Shown: positions 34,146 to 41,971 of the stretch, piece by piece
Layout: each line of letters starts with the position of its first letter
How positions within the stretch are numbered: the first letter of the stretch is position 1
From: an uncultured Eubacterium sp.
GTDB taxonomy: Bacteria; Bacillota; Clostridia; Lachnospirales; Lachnospiraceae
Direction: 5' to 3'
Length of the DNA stretch: 64,000 bases
NCBI GenBank assembly: GCA_910586225.1
Contig: CAJUIL010000007.1
Coordinates: 1 to 64,000, forward strand
Position numbers and translations under genes: made by a program
Notes under the pieces: model-generated
Databases searched by the model: none
Told to the model about the DNA's origin: nothing
What the model saw: only the letters and a program-made list of their open reading frames with translations

Positions 34146-34322
34146 CTATCTTCCACATTCCCCAAAATGCGGACAGTACTGGCAGTAGTCCGCATCACAC
34201 TCCGCACCAGACAGCCACCCGTCCTGAATAACGGGCAGGCATGTGTCAAGGTACAGGAGACACCCGGCACACACACCCGGCATTTCCGGCGTTACAGGAC
34301 ATCCCTGCATCATACATTCCAT
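34146..34322 (-). CDS. Cysteine-rich small protein, 58 aa
   Basis: Nine cysteines in 58 residues, including CAGC and CQYC, suggesting a small metal-binding protein. ATG at 34320-34322 has AGGAGGTG nine bases upstream. It lies between the DUF5688 remnant and ardC. Function unknown. Confidence 0.6.
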   Translation of the reverse strand: MECMMQGCPVTPEMPGVCAGCLLYLDTCLPVIQDGWLSGAECDADYCQYCPHFGECGR

Positions 34323-34380
34323 AGAGACAACCACCTCCTTTACAGTAATTTCCCTCTGATACAGCCATGGCAGAAAGAGC

Positions 34381-34424
34381 AAAAAAATAAGGCCATGCGG
34401 ATTAAATGATTTCCACACGGCCTT
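34381..34424 (-). terminator. Terminator overlapping the end of the DUF5688 gene
   Basis: AAGGCC (34389-34394) and GGCCTT (34419-34424) arms with further pairing inside; TTATTTTTTT follows on the minus strand. Confidence 0.7.
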
Positions 34425-35275
34425 CTGCCTTACTGTAACGGTAAATATTATCTGACAAAAAATCTTCCGGCAGCACTTCTGCATGGTTCACCTCATGCAC
34501 AATGCTCCTGACCTCATCCGGCTCAAATCCGGCACTGCACGGAAGGAACAGCACCTCATGGATGGATGACGGCAGGATATAGAAATCACCAGCCGCCTTA
34601 TCCGCAAACCATTCCAGAAGCCCCGGATAAAGGAGCACTGCTGCCCCATTGAACTTATAGCTGTTGCTTGCAACATACATTGGAATAGGAAAAGACGCAT
34701 CAGCGCTGCATCCACCGTCCAGTTTTTCCGACGCCATTTCTCTCAGCACATCCGCCATGGACTGGACAGAACAGCCCAGCAGCAGCCCTGTATTCCGCAA
34801 AGCAGCAGCATAAATCGTCCGGGCATCCACGCCCCACATATCCTGAATGTCCTTTTTGACGGCAATCGTGGAGATGCCTTCTTTAAAACTTCCGCCAGCA
34901 ATGACATAAAACACTACTGCAAGGTCATGGTACAAAAGATGCGGCGAACCAGCCAGAAGTTCCCGGTTCCTTTCCGCATTTACCAGCTTAAAGCAGATAC
35001 TCCCCTGCACGCGCCGGAAATCCGTAACAGACGATACATCAAAACCATCATACGGCTTTCCAGTCGCATACGCATTCAGAATGTCCCTGCCTTGATGCAG
35101 ATTCCCGTCTGCACTACCCCGTTGTTCTTTTCTTCACGGTTTCCTGAACAAAGACCTGTACACTGCCTCCAAAACAGGCTTCTGCATAGTTCCTAGCCAC
35201 TTCTGCAAATGCCCTTACTGTACTGACACGCCCCCTGCTGCTGTTTTTCCCGATGTTTTCTGTATTGTTCTTCAT
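34402..35275 (-). pseudogene. Frameshifted DUF5688 gene
   Basis: An intact 202-codon frame (34402-35010) covers the DUF5688 core (YHDLAVVFYVIAGG, FYILPSSIHEVLFLP). The family N-terminus is spread over two other frames. The ATG at 35273-35275, with a good site, encodes 53 residues ending SVQVFVQETVKKRTTG and a stop. The next frame reads NNGVVQTGICIKAG, as expected of the family. The third frame then gives RDILNAYATGKPYDGF and runs into the main frame. Two small indels near 35120 and 35080 therefore break the gene. The remaining frame may still be translated as a shorter protein. Confidence 0.65.
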
Positions 35276-35418
35276 AAATATTTCTCCTTTTCTATAATAT
35301 TTTATGTTATAAAGTTACACTGTGCAGTTTACGGCACTGCTGCCATTCCATTTTCCTAAAACCACTCCTTTCCGGGTATAAAAAATAAGCCTTTTAACGA
35401 CTTGCCCAGGTCGTGCGC

Positions 35419-35922
35419 CTATTTTAAATGCGGCCATGTTTTGGCTTTTACCGCATTGCCGACTGTACTCCATGCATACCCGTACCTGTCCGCAATGTCT
35501 TTGATACATGCCCCTTCCCCGTATTCTGCCCGCATCTGCCTTACCAAAGAGTCCGTGAGCCGTGCTTTTGGGTTTTTTTCACCAGTAATGCGCCCCTCAT
35601 GGTTTCCCCTTGCATAAGCGCGCCTGATATTCTCCTGATGCGTGACCCATTCCAGATTGGAAGCCGCCGGGTTCATCCTGTTGCAGTCAAGGTGGTCAAT
35701 TTCATCATAATTATTCGGATTATCAACAAAGAGCTGCGCAACAATCCTATGCGTCCTTATCCTTGTTCTCTTCCCTTTTTTACCCGCTGTAAATGTTGCA
35801 TAACCATCCTTATTCGGCCTCTGGCTTATTTCTTTTCCCGTCTTACAGCTAAAAACCCTGCCTTCTTTAAATACCTTGTAATTAACATCTGACAAATTGA
35901 TAATTTTGCTATCTACATCCAT
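35419..35922 (-). CDS. HNH homing-type endonuclease
   Basis: 167 residues. The HNH core reads RTHRIVAQLFVDNP, EIDHLDCNRMNPAASNLEWVTHQENI, as in free-standing phage/intron endonucleases. A C-terminal helix-turn-helix-like repeat (KARLTDSLVRQMRAEYGEGACIKDIADRYGYAWSTVGNA) would bind DNA. RBS AGGAGG ten bases upstream. It is preceded by the 16-mer shared with the recombinase operon. A selfish passenger or part of the element's spread. Confidence 0.85.
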   Translation of the reverse strand: MDVDSKIINLSDVNYKVFKEGRVFSCKTGKEISQRPNKDGYATFTAGKKGKRTRIRTHRIVAQLFVDNPNNYDEIDHLDCNRMNPAASNLEWVTHQENIRRAYARGNHEGRITGEKNPKARLTDSLVRQMRAEYGEGACIKDIADRYGYAWSTVGNAVKAKTWPHLK

Positions 35923-35936
35923 ATGGAAATATCCTC

Positions 35937-35952
35937 CTGTATATATAAGTTT
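35937..35952 (-). promoter_or_regulatory. Second copy of the repeated leader motif
   Basis: Identical to 28106-28121 (AAACTTATATATACAG on the minus strand). Here it is also the right arm of an inverted repeat, CTGTATAT...ATATACAG, with the left arm near 35970. Confidence 0.5.
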
Positions 35953-36047
35953 CTACGTTTAAATATACAGGCGGCTTTTCCCTAATTGTAACATCTGTAT
36001 AAGACCTTCTGATAAGAACCGTCGGGTTTCTAGCTTTGCAAAGAAAT

Positions 36048-36103
36048 GCAAAAAATACGCCGGGCTGAGAGAAAAGCTTTATATATTTTTCTCCTTGCCC
36101 GGC
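36048..36103 (-). terminator. Terminator of the AAA+ module operon
   Basis: GCCGGGC (36059-36065) and GCCCGGC (36097-36103) with inner GAGAAAA/TTTTCTC pairing; GTATTTTTTG follows on the minus strand. It ends the operon running from 40363 to 36147. Confidence 0.8.
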
Positions 36104-36146
36104 TTATATAAATATTGGAAATTGCCAAAATAAGCATCATACTTAT

Positions 36147-37079
36147 TCATATTGATTTCGCTGCTCTTATTTCTTCCATTCTGCTCATTTCTCTTTGGTA
36201 TTGTTCTTCCGTAATTTGCTCTGAGCGGACAATCTGGGCATTTTCAAAAATTGGCTTTTCTTCTACCTCTATAACTTCAAGTCCCAAGTCATCATTTGTC
36301 GGCAAAAGTCCTCGTACACAATACACTATTGCCCTAGGAGTAAATACCAATGCAACACCTGAAAAAGAAATTCCCACAAAAAGTACAATCATACATATAG
36401 TAAATGTAATATCCCATAGTCGCATGGTCCCCGCTTGCTTATATATAAGCCTCAAAAACCCAAACCATAACGTTACAAAAAATACAGAAGAACTTAACAA
36501 ATATAATTGACCAATTAAAGATGCTCCTGGTTCACTACCTGTATATCCTAGAAAGAATAGACTCAGACACATAGTAATAAAGGATATTAAAATATTCCTT
36601 TTTGTATGAAATACTTTCTGCTCTTTTTTAGGAACCTTTATTGTTTTCTTTTTGACTTCTTTTTTCTCCGTAGCTTGTTTTTTTCCGTCTGCATAAGTGT
36701 ATCTATCATTCGTTTCTTCCTCCTCATATAAATCATCCGGTATCGCTAAATTACATTTCTGGCAACAAACCCGGTAAACATATCTCAAATATTTCTTTTC
36801 ATCTGGACGAAGGCTATTGTCATTCCGTTTATTCCATAAGCCGGATTTGACAAGATAGTTCAAGCACCCAGCATAACGTTTCATTGTAAATACAACACGA
36901 ACTAATAATACATGATATACCAACTCACCTTTGCCATATGCGACTGCCTTTTTTGCTTCTTCAAGTGCATCTTCATATCTGCCCTTATTTAAAGCGTCTA
37001 TGGTACGCTGCATATATGTATTTGGACTTGTATCTACCCTGTTTTCTACTTTTATTTTCTCTGTTTCCCACCCGGCCAT
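36147..37079 (-). CDS. Membrane protein with N-terminal TPR-like repeat
   Basis: 310 residues. An N-terminal helical repeat (TIDALNKGRYEDALEEAKKAVAYGK) resembles a TPR. A lysine-rich linker follows, then about four membrane spans (ILISFITMCLSLFFLGYTG; SVFFVTLWFGFLRLIY; ITFTICMIVLFVGISF and next) and an acidic tail. No family recognised. Last gene of the AAA+ module; spacing to 37091 is 11 nt. Confidence 0.65.
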   Translation of the reverse strand: MAGWETEKIKVENRVDTSPNTYMQRTIDALNKGRYEDALEEAKKAVAYGKGELVYHVLLVRVVFTMKRYAGCLNYLVKSGLWNKRNDNSLRPDEKKYLRYVYRVCCQKCNLAIPDDLYEEEETNDRYTYADGKKQATEKKEVKKKTIKVPKKEQKVFHTKRNILISFITMCLSLFFLGYTGSEPGASLIGQLYLLSSSVFFVTLWFGFLRLIYKQAGTMRLWDITFTICMIVLFVGISFSGVALVFTPRAIVYCVRGLLPTNDDLGLEVIEVEEKPIFENAQIVRSEQITEEQYQREMSRMEEIRAAKSI

Positions 37080-37090
37080 TTATATCACCA

Positions 37091-37453
37091 CTAACCTCTA
37101 TATTCGAGTTCCTTAAGTAATGTATTTTCCCGCTCAAACAATTCTATGACATCCTGCTCCTGTTCATATAATGGTGCAGAAGACTCAAGCGTCACTTTCT
37201 GTATATGTGTGTCTAATGCACTCTGTCTTGTATATACAACTGTAATGTTATGAAGTTTATCCCGCATTTTTGAAACACGTGCAACAGCCTTTTCCATACA
37301 CTTTCTTGCTTTATACCCCAACACACGTTCAACTGCGTTCGCAGCTGTATTATTCAACCACTCTGCTATATTATTCCAGAATATGTCAATGGCCGTAAGC
37401 GCCACTGCGCCTGCTACCATACCAATGACAAACCATCCAAGTGTTCCTATCAT
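37091..37453 (-). CDS. Single-span membrane protein of the AAA+ module
   Basis: 120 residues. The N-terminal span GWFVIGMVAGAVALTAIDIFW is followed by a charged helical region (KCMEKAVARVSKMRDKLHNI). No family recognised. It lies between the M48-like gene and the four-span protein with about 10-nt gaps. Confidence 0.6.
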   Translation of the reverse strand: MIGTLGWFVIGMVAGAVALTAIDIFWNNIAEWLNNTAANAVERVLGYKARKCMEKAVARVSKMRDKLHNITVVYTRQSALDTHIQKVTLESSAPLYEQEQDVIELFERENTLLKELEYRG

Positions 37454-37461
37454 ATTTCTAC

Positions 37462-38223
37462 CTACTTTCTATTATCTATTCTCCGCTGCGACACTGCATA
37501 GGCAAGCAAATTCTGTACCCTGTGCGACGCATACGGCATGGATTCATCCGCCTTCGTATAATTTGATACTACATCATCCAACCTGTTAATTTCCGAAGCC
37601 TGCCGGATGAACTCTTTTATGTCCACCTGTCCCGCTAACATGACGCTGTTCAGCACCATTTTCAGTACTGCATCTACGGCGGCTTTAATACCCCCGCACA
37701 TCACATACCCGTAATTATCTGCGGAATAATTTGCCAGCCTGTACCAGTGGTTGAAGGAAAGCCGTGACACCTCCTCCAATTTGTCCGGCACGGCTTTCCT
37801 CATGGCTTTGAAACGCTCCTCCATCATGGTCTTGTGCTTCGTGATGCCGTCCGCTATCTTAAAGGCTTCACGGGCAAGCACGAATTTCAGTTCACCCGGT
37901 GTAAAGTCCTGCACTGTCTTTGCCGACAGTTCTATCCAAGGGTGTTCAATGCCGCTGCTTTCCGCACCGTAATAATAATCTTCATACACATAAACAGGCA
38001 CATCCCCTGTCCCTGCATCCAATAACACTTCATTCAGTATCTGATATACTTCCGGGAACTGCCTTTCAGATACACGCACAGTCTTGCCAAGTAAATCCGG
38101 CACCCTGAATCTATAATCAATTTCCTCATACACTTTTTCAATGTCTTCCTGAAACAATACGCCGTCCTGATACTGACGGTACGCTTCATCCTGTCCCTTA
38201 TGTATATAACATTCCCTGTCCAT
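37462..38223 (-). CDS. Degenerate M48-type peptidase-like protein
   Basis: 253 residues. The middle looks like the core of M48 (HtpX-like) peptidases: WIELSAKTVQDFTPGELKFVLAREAFKIADGITKH aligns with the ELxxVLxHExxH helix, but the first His is Arg and the second is Lys, so zinc should not bind. Later YSADNYGYVMCGG matches the usual ExDxxA helix region with the glutamate lost, and SMPYASHRVQNLL matches the HP..R segment. Probably a pseudoenzyme or scaffold. RBS GGAGG. Assignment is by eye. Confidence 0.5.
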   Translation of the reverse strand: MDRECYIHKGQDEAYRQYQDGVLFQEDIEKVYEEIDYRFRVPDLLGKTVRVSERQFPEVYQILNEVLLDAGTGDVPVYVYEDYYYGAESSGIEHPWIELSAKTVQDFTPGELKFVLAREAFKIADGITKHKTMMEERFKAMRKAVPDKLEEVSRLSFNHWYRLANYSADNYGYVMCGGIKAAVDAVLKMVLNSVMLAGQVDIKEFIRQASEINRLDDVVSNYTKADESMPYASHRVQNLLAYAVSQRRIDNRK

Positions 38224-38234
38224 AACATCCTCCG

Positions 38235-38876
38235 TCAGTGCAGCAGTGCAAGGACTTCACTTACAACTGCTGCCTTCCTTTTATCTCCTTGTGACTCATA
38301 ACAGTTTTCTAATGCGTCAAGGGATTCCGTATCATACGGCATAAACTGTAACGCATACGTTAAGAACGGCACAGCCTTCCCATTCTGTCCGCGCCCTGCA
38401 AGGAGAAGCCCGAACACTTTATTGATAAGGAAATGTCCCTCTACGCCCTTATGCTCCTTAAAGTAAGATTCAAGGATGGCAAACGCCTTTTCCTTCTGTC
38501 CGCTGTCATAGGCTACAAGCCCTTCCACGCATTTCATGAAAGGATGGTTATGCCCCTCCGCTATCTTTACACAGTCCCCAAGATTCTTAAAACTGTTGGA
38601 TGCAAGGAATACAAGCTGGAACATAAGCTGCTCCCTTTTTGCAAGCAATTCTTTCTTTTTATTCCGGCCATACTCTGAACTGTCTTTGAAATCCATGTTA
38701 ACCTCAAGTTCCTTTGTGACACGGCTGATTTCCTTCTGCACCCGCTTTATCTGTGCATCCATATACCCGGCATCATAAAACGCCGTTTCGTCAAGGATGC
38801 TGCCCGTAACCCCTGCAAATCCGCTTAAAACGCCCATTTGTGCCTTTCGGTAGGCTGCCGCTATCTTTTCAACCAT
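38235..38876 (-). CDS. Helical TPR-like protein of the AAA+ module
   Basis: 213 residues. The C-terminal half (NLGDCVKIAEGHNHPFMKCVEGLVAYDSGQKEKAFAILE ... AVPFLTYALQFMPYDTESLDALENCYESQGDKRKA) forms TPR-like pairs. The N-terminal part is a coiled coil. ATG at 38874-38876 with GGGGAGGG overlaps the ATPase stop by 8 nt, so translation is coupled to the ATPase. A likely adaptor (inference). Confidence 0.6.
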   Translation of the reverse strand: MVEKIAAAYRKAQMGVLSGFAGVTGSILDETAFYDAGYMDAQIKRVQKEISRVTKELEVNMDFKDSSEYGRNKKKELLAKREQLMFQLVFLASNSFKNLGDCVKIAEGHNHPFMKCVEGLVAYDSGQKEKAFAILESYFKEHKGVEGHFLINKVFGLLLAGRGQNGKAVPFLTYALQFMPYDTESLDALENCYESQGDKRKAAVVSEVLALLH

Positions 38877-40104
38877 GACTGCCCTCCCCGCATGTCTCAC
38901 GCTTGTATTCTTCCTCTGTGACAGTCTTTGAGGAAATTATTTTAACATCACTTTCTGCATCCTGATTCCTGTACCGCCCCCGGATGGTTTCATGCGCATA
39001 GTCAATGGCTGAAAGACCGAGTGACTCCCAGCCCTGTTCCAGTGTCCGAAGCGCGGCATAAAAAACCATATCCTTAATGTCTGCGCCTGATATCCCGTCA
39101 TACCTTGCGGCAAGCACATCCGCTGTCACGCCCGGTTCCACCGGTATCATCCTGCCAAGGTGCAGCGTCCATATTTTTTTACGCGCCTGTTCATCCGGCA
39201 TTTCAAAATAAACGCTCAAAAGAATCCTCCGTTTAAAGGCTTCATCATAATTGCTGATAAGGTTCGTGGTAAACACAACAACCCCCGTGAACTTTTCCAG
39301 TTCCATTAAAAGGACGCTCCGGGTGATGTTCACACCGTAGTCTGCCGACTGTGTTACGGATGAAAGCCTTTTTCCAAGGAATGAATCCGCTTCATCAAAA
39401 ACCAGCACCGCCCCGTCCTCTGCAGCACATTCAAACGCCTTCCGTATATTCTTAGGCGTTTCGCCAACATATTTTGATTCAAGCTGCGAATAGCTGATGC
39501 GGTACACTTTCTTTCCAAGTTCCTGCGCTATGGCTTCTGCCGCCATGCTCTTGCCTGTCCCCGGTTTCCCATAGAAATTCAAAATAACGGCACGGTTCCC
39601 GGCAAAGTGTTCCGACATCCCCCATTCTTCTGTCATTTTCTTTCTATACCGCACTGCTGCAATGGCTGTTTTTACCTGCCCCCTGACTTTTTCATTCAGG
39701 GCAACGTCATCCAGCCGGAAACGGGGCGCACAGCTTTCCAGCATATCCGTGCTGCCGCTCCCCTGCATTCCCCCGCCCTGTGCGCCGTCTGCTCCCTGTA
39801 CGTCCTGCACTGCTGCGCTGCGGATAATGATTTCATGCGGGAACGGGTTATACTTGGAATGGCTTGCCTTAACAGCCTGCGCCATCCGCTCTACCATGCT
39901 GTCAATAAGCGTTTCGTCCAGCACCTCACGCTGCCCGTCCACAAGCCCAGTCCGGGCGTTCTGGATGCGGAACTTTACAGCCCTGCTGCCTATATGTACT
40001 GTTTTTATGACCTCTTTCTCCTGTACATCCCGCACTGCCGCCCCTGAGCCGTTCCCTGTCTCTTCCGCGCCTGCCCCTCCGTCTTTTCTGTTTTTCCCAA
40101 ACAT
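38869..40104 (-). CDS. AAA+ ATPase, FtsH/NSF-like clade
   Basis: 411 residues. Walker A GKPGTGKS (179-186), aromatic pore loop KYVGE (211-215), Walker B VLVFDEAD (233-240), sensor 1 TTN (279-281), arginine fingers near 292, and a sensor 2/helical lid GISGADIKDMV (337-347). The N-terminal 130 residues are a separate domain with a glycine-rich linker. No protease or membrane segment is fused. The pore loop predicts a ring that pulls on polypeptides. It leads the coupled module 36147-40363. Confidence 0.88.
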   Translation of the reverse strand: MFGKNRKDGGAGAEETGNGSGAAVRDVQEKEVIKTVHIGSRAVKFRIQNARTGLVDGQREVLDETLIDSMVERMAQAVKASHSKYNPFPHEIIIRSAAVQDVQGADGAQGGGMQGSGSTDMLESCAPRFRLDDVALNEKVRGQVKTAIAAVRYRKKMTEEWGMSEHFAGNRAVILNFYGKPGTGKSMAAEAIAQELGKKVYRISYSQLESKYVGETPKNIRKAFECAAEDGAVLVFDEADSFLGKRLSSVTQSADYGVNITRSVLLMELEKFTGVVVFTTNLISNYDEAFKRRILLSVYFEMPDEQARKKIWTLHLGRMIPVEPGVTADVLAARYDGISGADIKDMVFYAALRTLEQGWESLGLSAIDYAHETIRGRYRNQDAESDVKIISSKTVTEEEYKRETCGEGSHG

Positions 40105-40105
40105 A

Positions 40106-40363
40106 TCAAAAAATCCATCCCTTCTTTTTTACAATCTCCGGCACTGCGCCCGGGTTCTTTGCAAAATATCCTGTCTGCCTGTTTATTTTCGTGTTGCCGT
40201 CCCCGTCACGCCAGTACCCTGAAACAAATGTGCCGTCCTTCCTTGTATAAGAACTGACCCAGTGCGGGCGTACATAATGCACAGGCGTTACAGTTGTAAA
40301 TTTTTTCCCGCGCCCGCTGAACGTATTTACTGCATATGGCTGGAATGCTGCTTCTCCTAACAT
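40106..40363 (-). CDS. Small protein leading the AAA+ module, 85 aa
   Basis: Contains a compact motif VRPHWVSSYTRKDGTFVSGYWRDGDGN, similar to short DGTxVxxYxR-type segments found in many secreted or element proteins. ATG at 40361-40363 is spaced six bases from AAAGGTG and is preferred over a GTG three codons earlier. It ends one nucleotide before the ATPase gene region. Confidence 0.6.
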   Translation of the reverse strand: MLGEAAFQPYAVNTFSGRGKKFTTVTPVHYVRPHWVSSYTRKDGTFVSGYWRDGDGNTKINRQTGYFAKNPGAVPEIVKKKGWIF

Positions 40364-40392
40364 TTCTTTCACCTTTCCTGTTACGCTACAGT

Positions 40393-40473
40393 CTGTATCT
40401 TATTTTTCGATACAGCTACATCAATATTAACATATTATCATCGAAAAGGCTACACAATGTTACATTTTTCGTC
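40393..40473. promoter_or_regulatory. Divergent control region with probable XRE operators
   Basis: Between the AAA+ operon and the XRE gene. CTGTATC (40393-40399) and GATACAG (40409-40415) form an inverted repeat around TTATTTTTC. TTTTTCG-type words recur at about 40403 and 40466, and inverted near 40440. These are plausible operators for the regulator at 40520. Confidence 0.5.
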
Positions 40474-40519
40474 ATTATGCTGAATAAAATTCTGAATATA
40501 TGGAAGGTGGATAAAGAGA

Positions 40520-40948
40520 ATGAAAGAACAACTGCTACCTGCTAAACTGAAAGAACTGCGGAAAGCACACGGCTACACACAGGATTATGTAGCCGCTGCC
40601 CTCGGTGTCGTGCGGCAGACCTACAGCCATTATGAGTCCGGCAGAAGGACACCAAACCCAGGCATCCTCTATAAGCTGGCCGGGATATACGGTATTTCCG
40701 TGGATGACCTGATGCAGCTTTCCGCTGAACTTGACCCGAACATCTATTATGACGCGCCTGCGCCTACACAGTCCAGCGAAGACCTTGCCGGGTTCCTTGA
40801 ATATTTCAACAGCCCGTTCAACCAGAAGAAGTACCGGCTTTTCAGCAGCCTTGAAAAAGAACTCCTGTACTACTTCGGGAAAATTTCTGACACTGATAAG
40901 AGGGAAATCATTGAATTTACTAAAATCAAGGCCCACAAGGAAAAATAG
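40520..40948 (+). CDS. XRE/Cro-CI family transcription regulator
   Basis: 142 residues. An N-terminal helix-turn-helix (LKELRKAHGYTQDYVAAALGVVRQTYSHYESGRRTPNPGIL, about 10-50) is followed by an acidic C-terminal part with no recognised domain. RBS GGAAGGTGG. The only clear plus-strand gene of the element; divergent from the AAA+ operon, so it probably represses that operon, itself, or excision genes (inference). Confidence 0.88.
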   Translation: MKEQLLPAKLKELRKAHGYTQDYVAAALGVVRQTYSHYESGRRTPNPGILYKLAGIYGISVDDLMQLSAELDPNIYYDAPAPTQSSEDLAGFLEYFNSPFNQKKYRLFSSLEKELLYYFGKISDTDKREIIEFTKIKAHKEK

Positions 40949-40986
40949 GATGGCAGCAGCCGCATTCTTCCCAGTGTCTGCCATCC
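40941..40986 (-). terminator. Terminator of the hypothetical gene 41048
   Basis: GGATGGCAG (40948-40956) and CTGCCATCC (40978-40986), a perfect 9-bp stem followed by TATTTTT on the minus strand. It overlaps the XRE stop codon. Confidence 0.7.
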
Positions 40987-41047
40987 ATCCCTTCTTACAG
41001 CCCTGCTGCACATATGTATGACTGTGATTTATTTTGTGAACGGTGTG

Positions 41048-41638
41048 TTAGATTACAGAAACCTCTTGAAACTGCTGCCTGTCCTGTCTTTCTTCCCGCA
41101 ATAAGATTCTAAGCCCTTCTTCCGATTCAGGCTGAAACTCAAAATTTTCAAATTTTCCAAATTCTTTATCCGGGCTGGCGCTAAAATGTTCTGACGGCAT
41201 TTTGATACGCCGGCCGTTTTCATAGCAAAGCACAATGCTGCCTGCCGGAACTGCTGCCTCCTGTACATGCTTACAATATTTTTCAAAATCGAGACTATAA
41301 ATATTCCCCATAACCCTGCTGCCGTTAACAGCATTTATTTCAGCCGCAAAAGCAAGGATTTTATCTGCCTTCTGCCATTCGTAGTACATAAGGATATTGT
41401 AATCACCAGTTTCCCTGATAAACACATCACGTTCCTGCAAAAGCCATGTCCCACATTCACGGCACAACCATATGAAACATTTCTCCTGCTGCCCTTCCTT
41501 TAAAGCTACCTTTTTGATTCTCTCAATATCATAATCAAAATCGCTCTTAAAATGCTTCGTGTGCCTGTCCACTATGCCCTTCATTACATCCAAAACACTA
41601 ACATCTACAAGTTTCTTTCCTGTTTCTTTCTTATTCAT
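41048..41638 (-). CDS. Hypothetical element protein, 196 aa
   Basis: Not recognised. Soluble; one CxxC in FIWLCRECGTWLLQERDVF, possibly metal-binding. RBS AAGGAGGAA. It follows a tiny hydrophobic frame (about 41714-41778), and a GGGCAG...CTGCCC hairpin (41662-41685) lies between them. Confidence 0.55.
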   Translation of the reverse strand: MNKKETGKKLVDVSVLDVMKGIVDRHTKHFKSDFDYDIERIKKVALKEGQQEKCFIWLCRECGTWLLQERDVFIRETGDYNILMYYEWQKADKILAFAAEINAVNGSRVMGNIYSLDFEKYCKHVQEAAVPAGSIVLCYENGRRIKMPSEHFSASPDKEFGKFENFEFQPESEEGLRILLREERQDRQQFQEVSVI

Positions 41639-41713
41639 GAAAAATTCCTCCTTACAATAAAGGGCAGAAGAATAAACCCCTGCCCGGTTAATAAGTATCT
41701 GTGATTCTGCAAT

Positions 41714-41778
41714 TAATTGTCAAAAATGCATTTCAAAATAAAATATGCCATAATAAGTGACAAAATTGTATCAGCCAT
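41714..41778 (-). CDS. Tiny hydrophobic peptide (possible)
   Basis: After an AGGAGG site nine bases upstream, ATG opens a frame of about 21 residues starting MADTILSLIMAYFILK and ending in a charged tail. It is almost wholly a membrane helix, like type I toxins or small membrane regulators. My reading of one base in the middle is uncertain, so the exact end should be rechecked; another reading gives a shorter peptide. It lies in the 41639-41971 gap, which otherwise holds only hairpins. Confidence 0.3.
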
Positions 41779-41807
41779 AATGCAAAACCTCCTTTCTGAA
41801 AAATGGC

Positions 41808-41843
41808 AAAAAAATAGAGAGTACTGTTACATACTCTCTATTT
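41808..41843 (-). terminator. Strong terminator downstream of the small serine recombinase
   Basis: AAATAGAGAGTA (41812-41823) and TACTCTCTATTT (41832-41843), a perfect 12-bp stem followed by seven T on the minus strand. Confidence 0.85.
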
Positions 41844-41919
41844 AGGTAAAACCCATATATAGGGCACCGTGGGGTTTCATGCTTTTCTTTTATTCTCTTT
41901 GGATAATGCCAAGTAGACC

Positions 41920-41943
41920 GGAAAAATTTTATAAAATTTTTCC
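41920..41943. repeat. 24-bp palindrome beside the small recombinase gene
   Basis: GGAAAAATTTT AT AAAATTTTTCC is a complete palindrome 29 bp after the recombinase stop. It could be a binding or resolution site for that recombinase, or a simple hairpin. Confidence 0.5.
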
Positions 41944-41971
41944 CTATAAAGGCGGCTTTCTGTATTGGTAT

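Noticed and set aside
36115..36510. Plus-strand frame opposite the four-span membrane protein
   Set aside because: Shadow frame without a site; the minus-strand gene has operon context and membrane topology.
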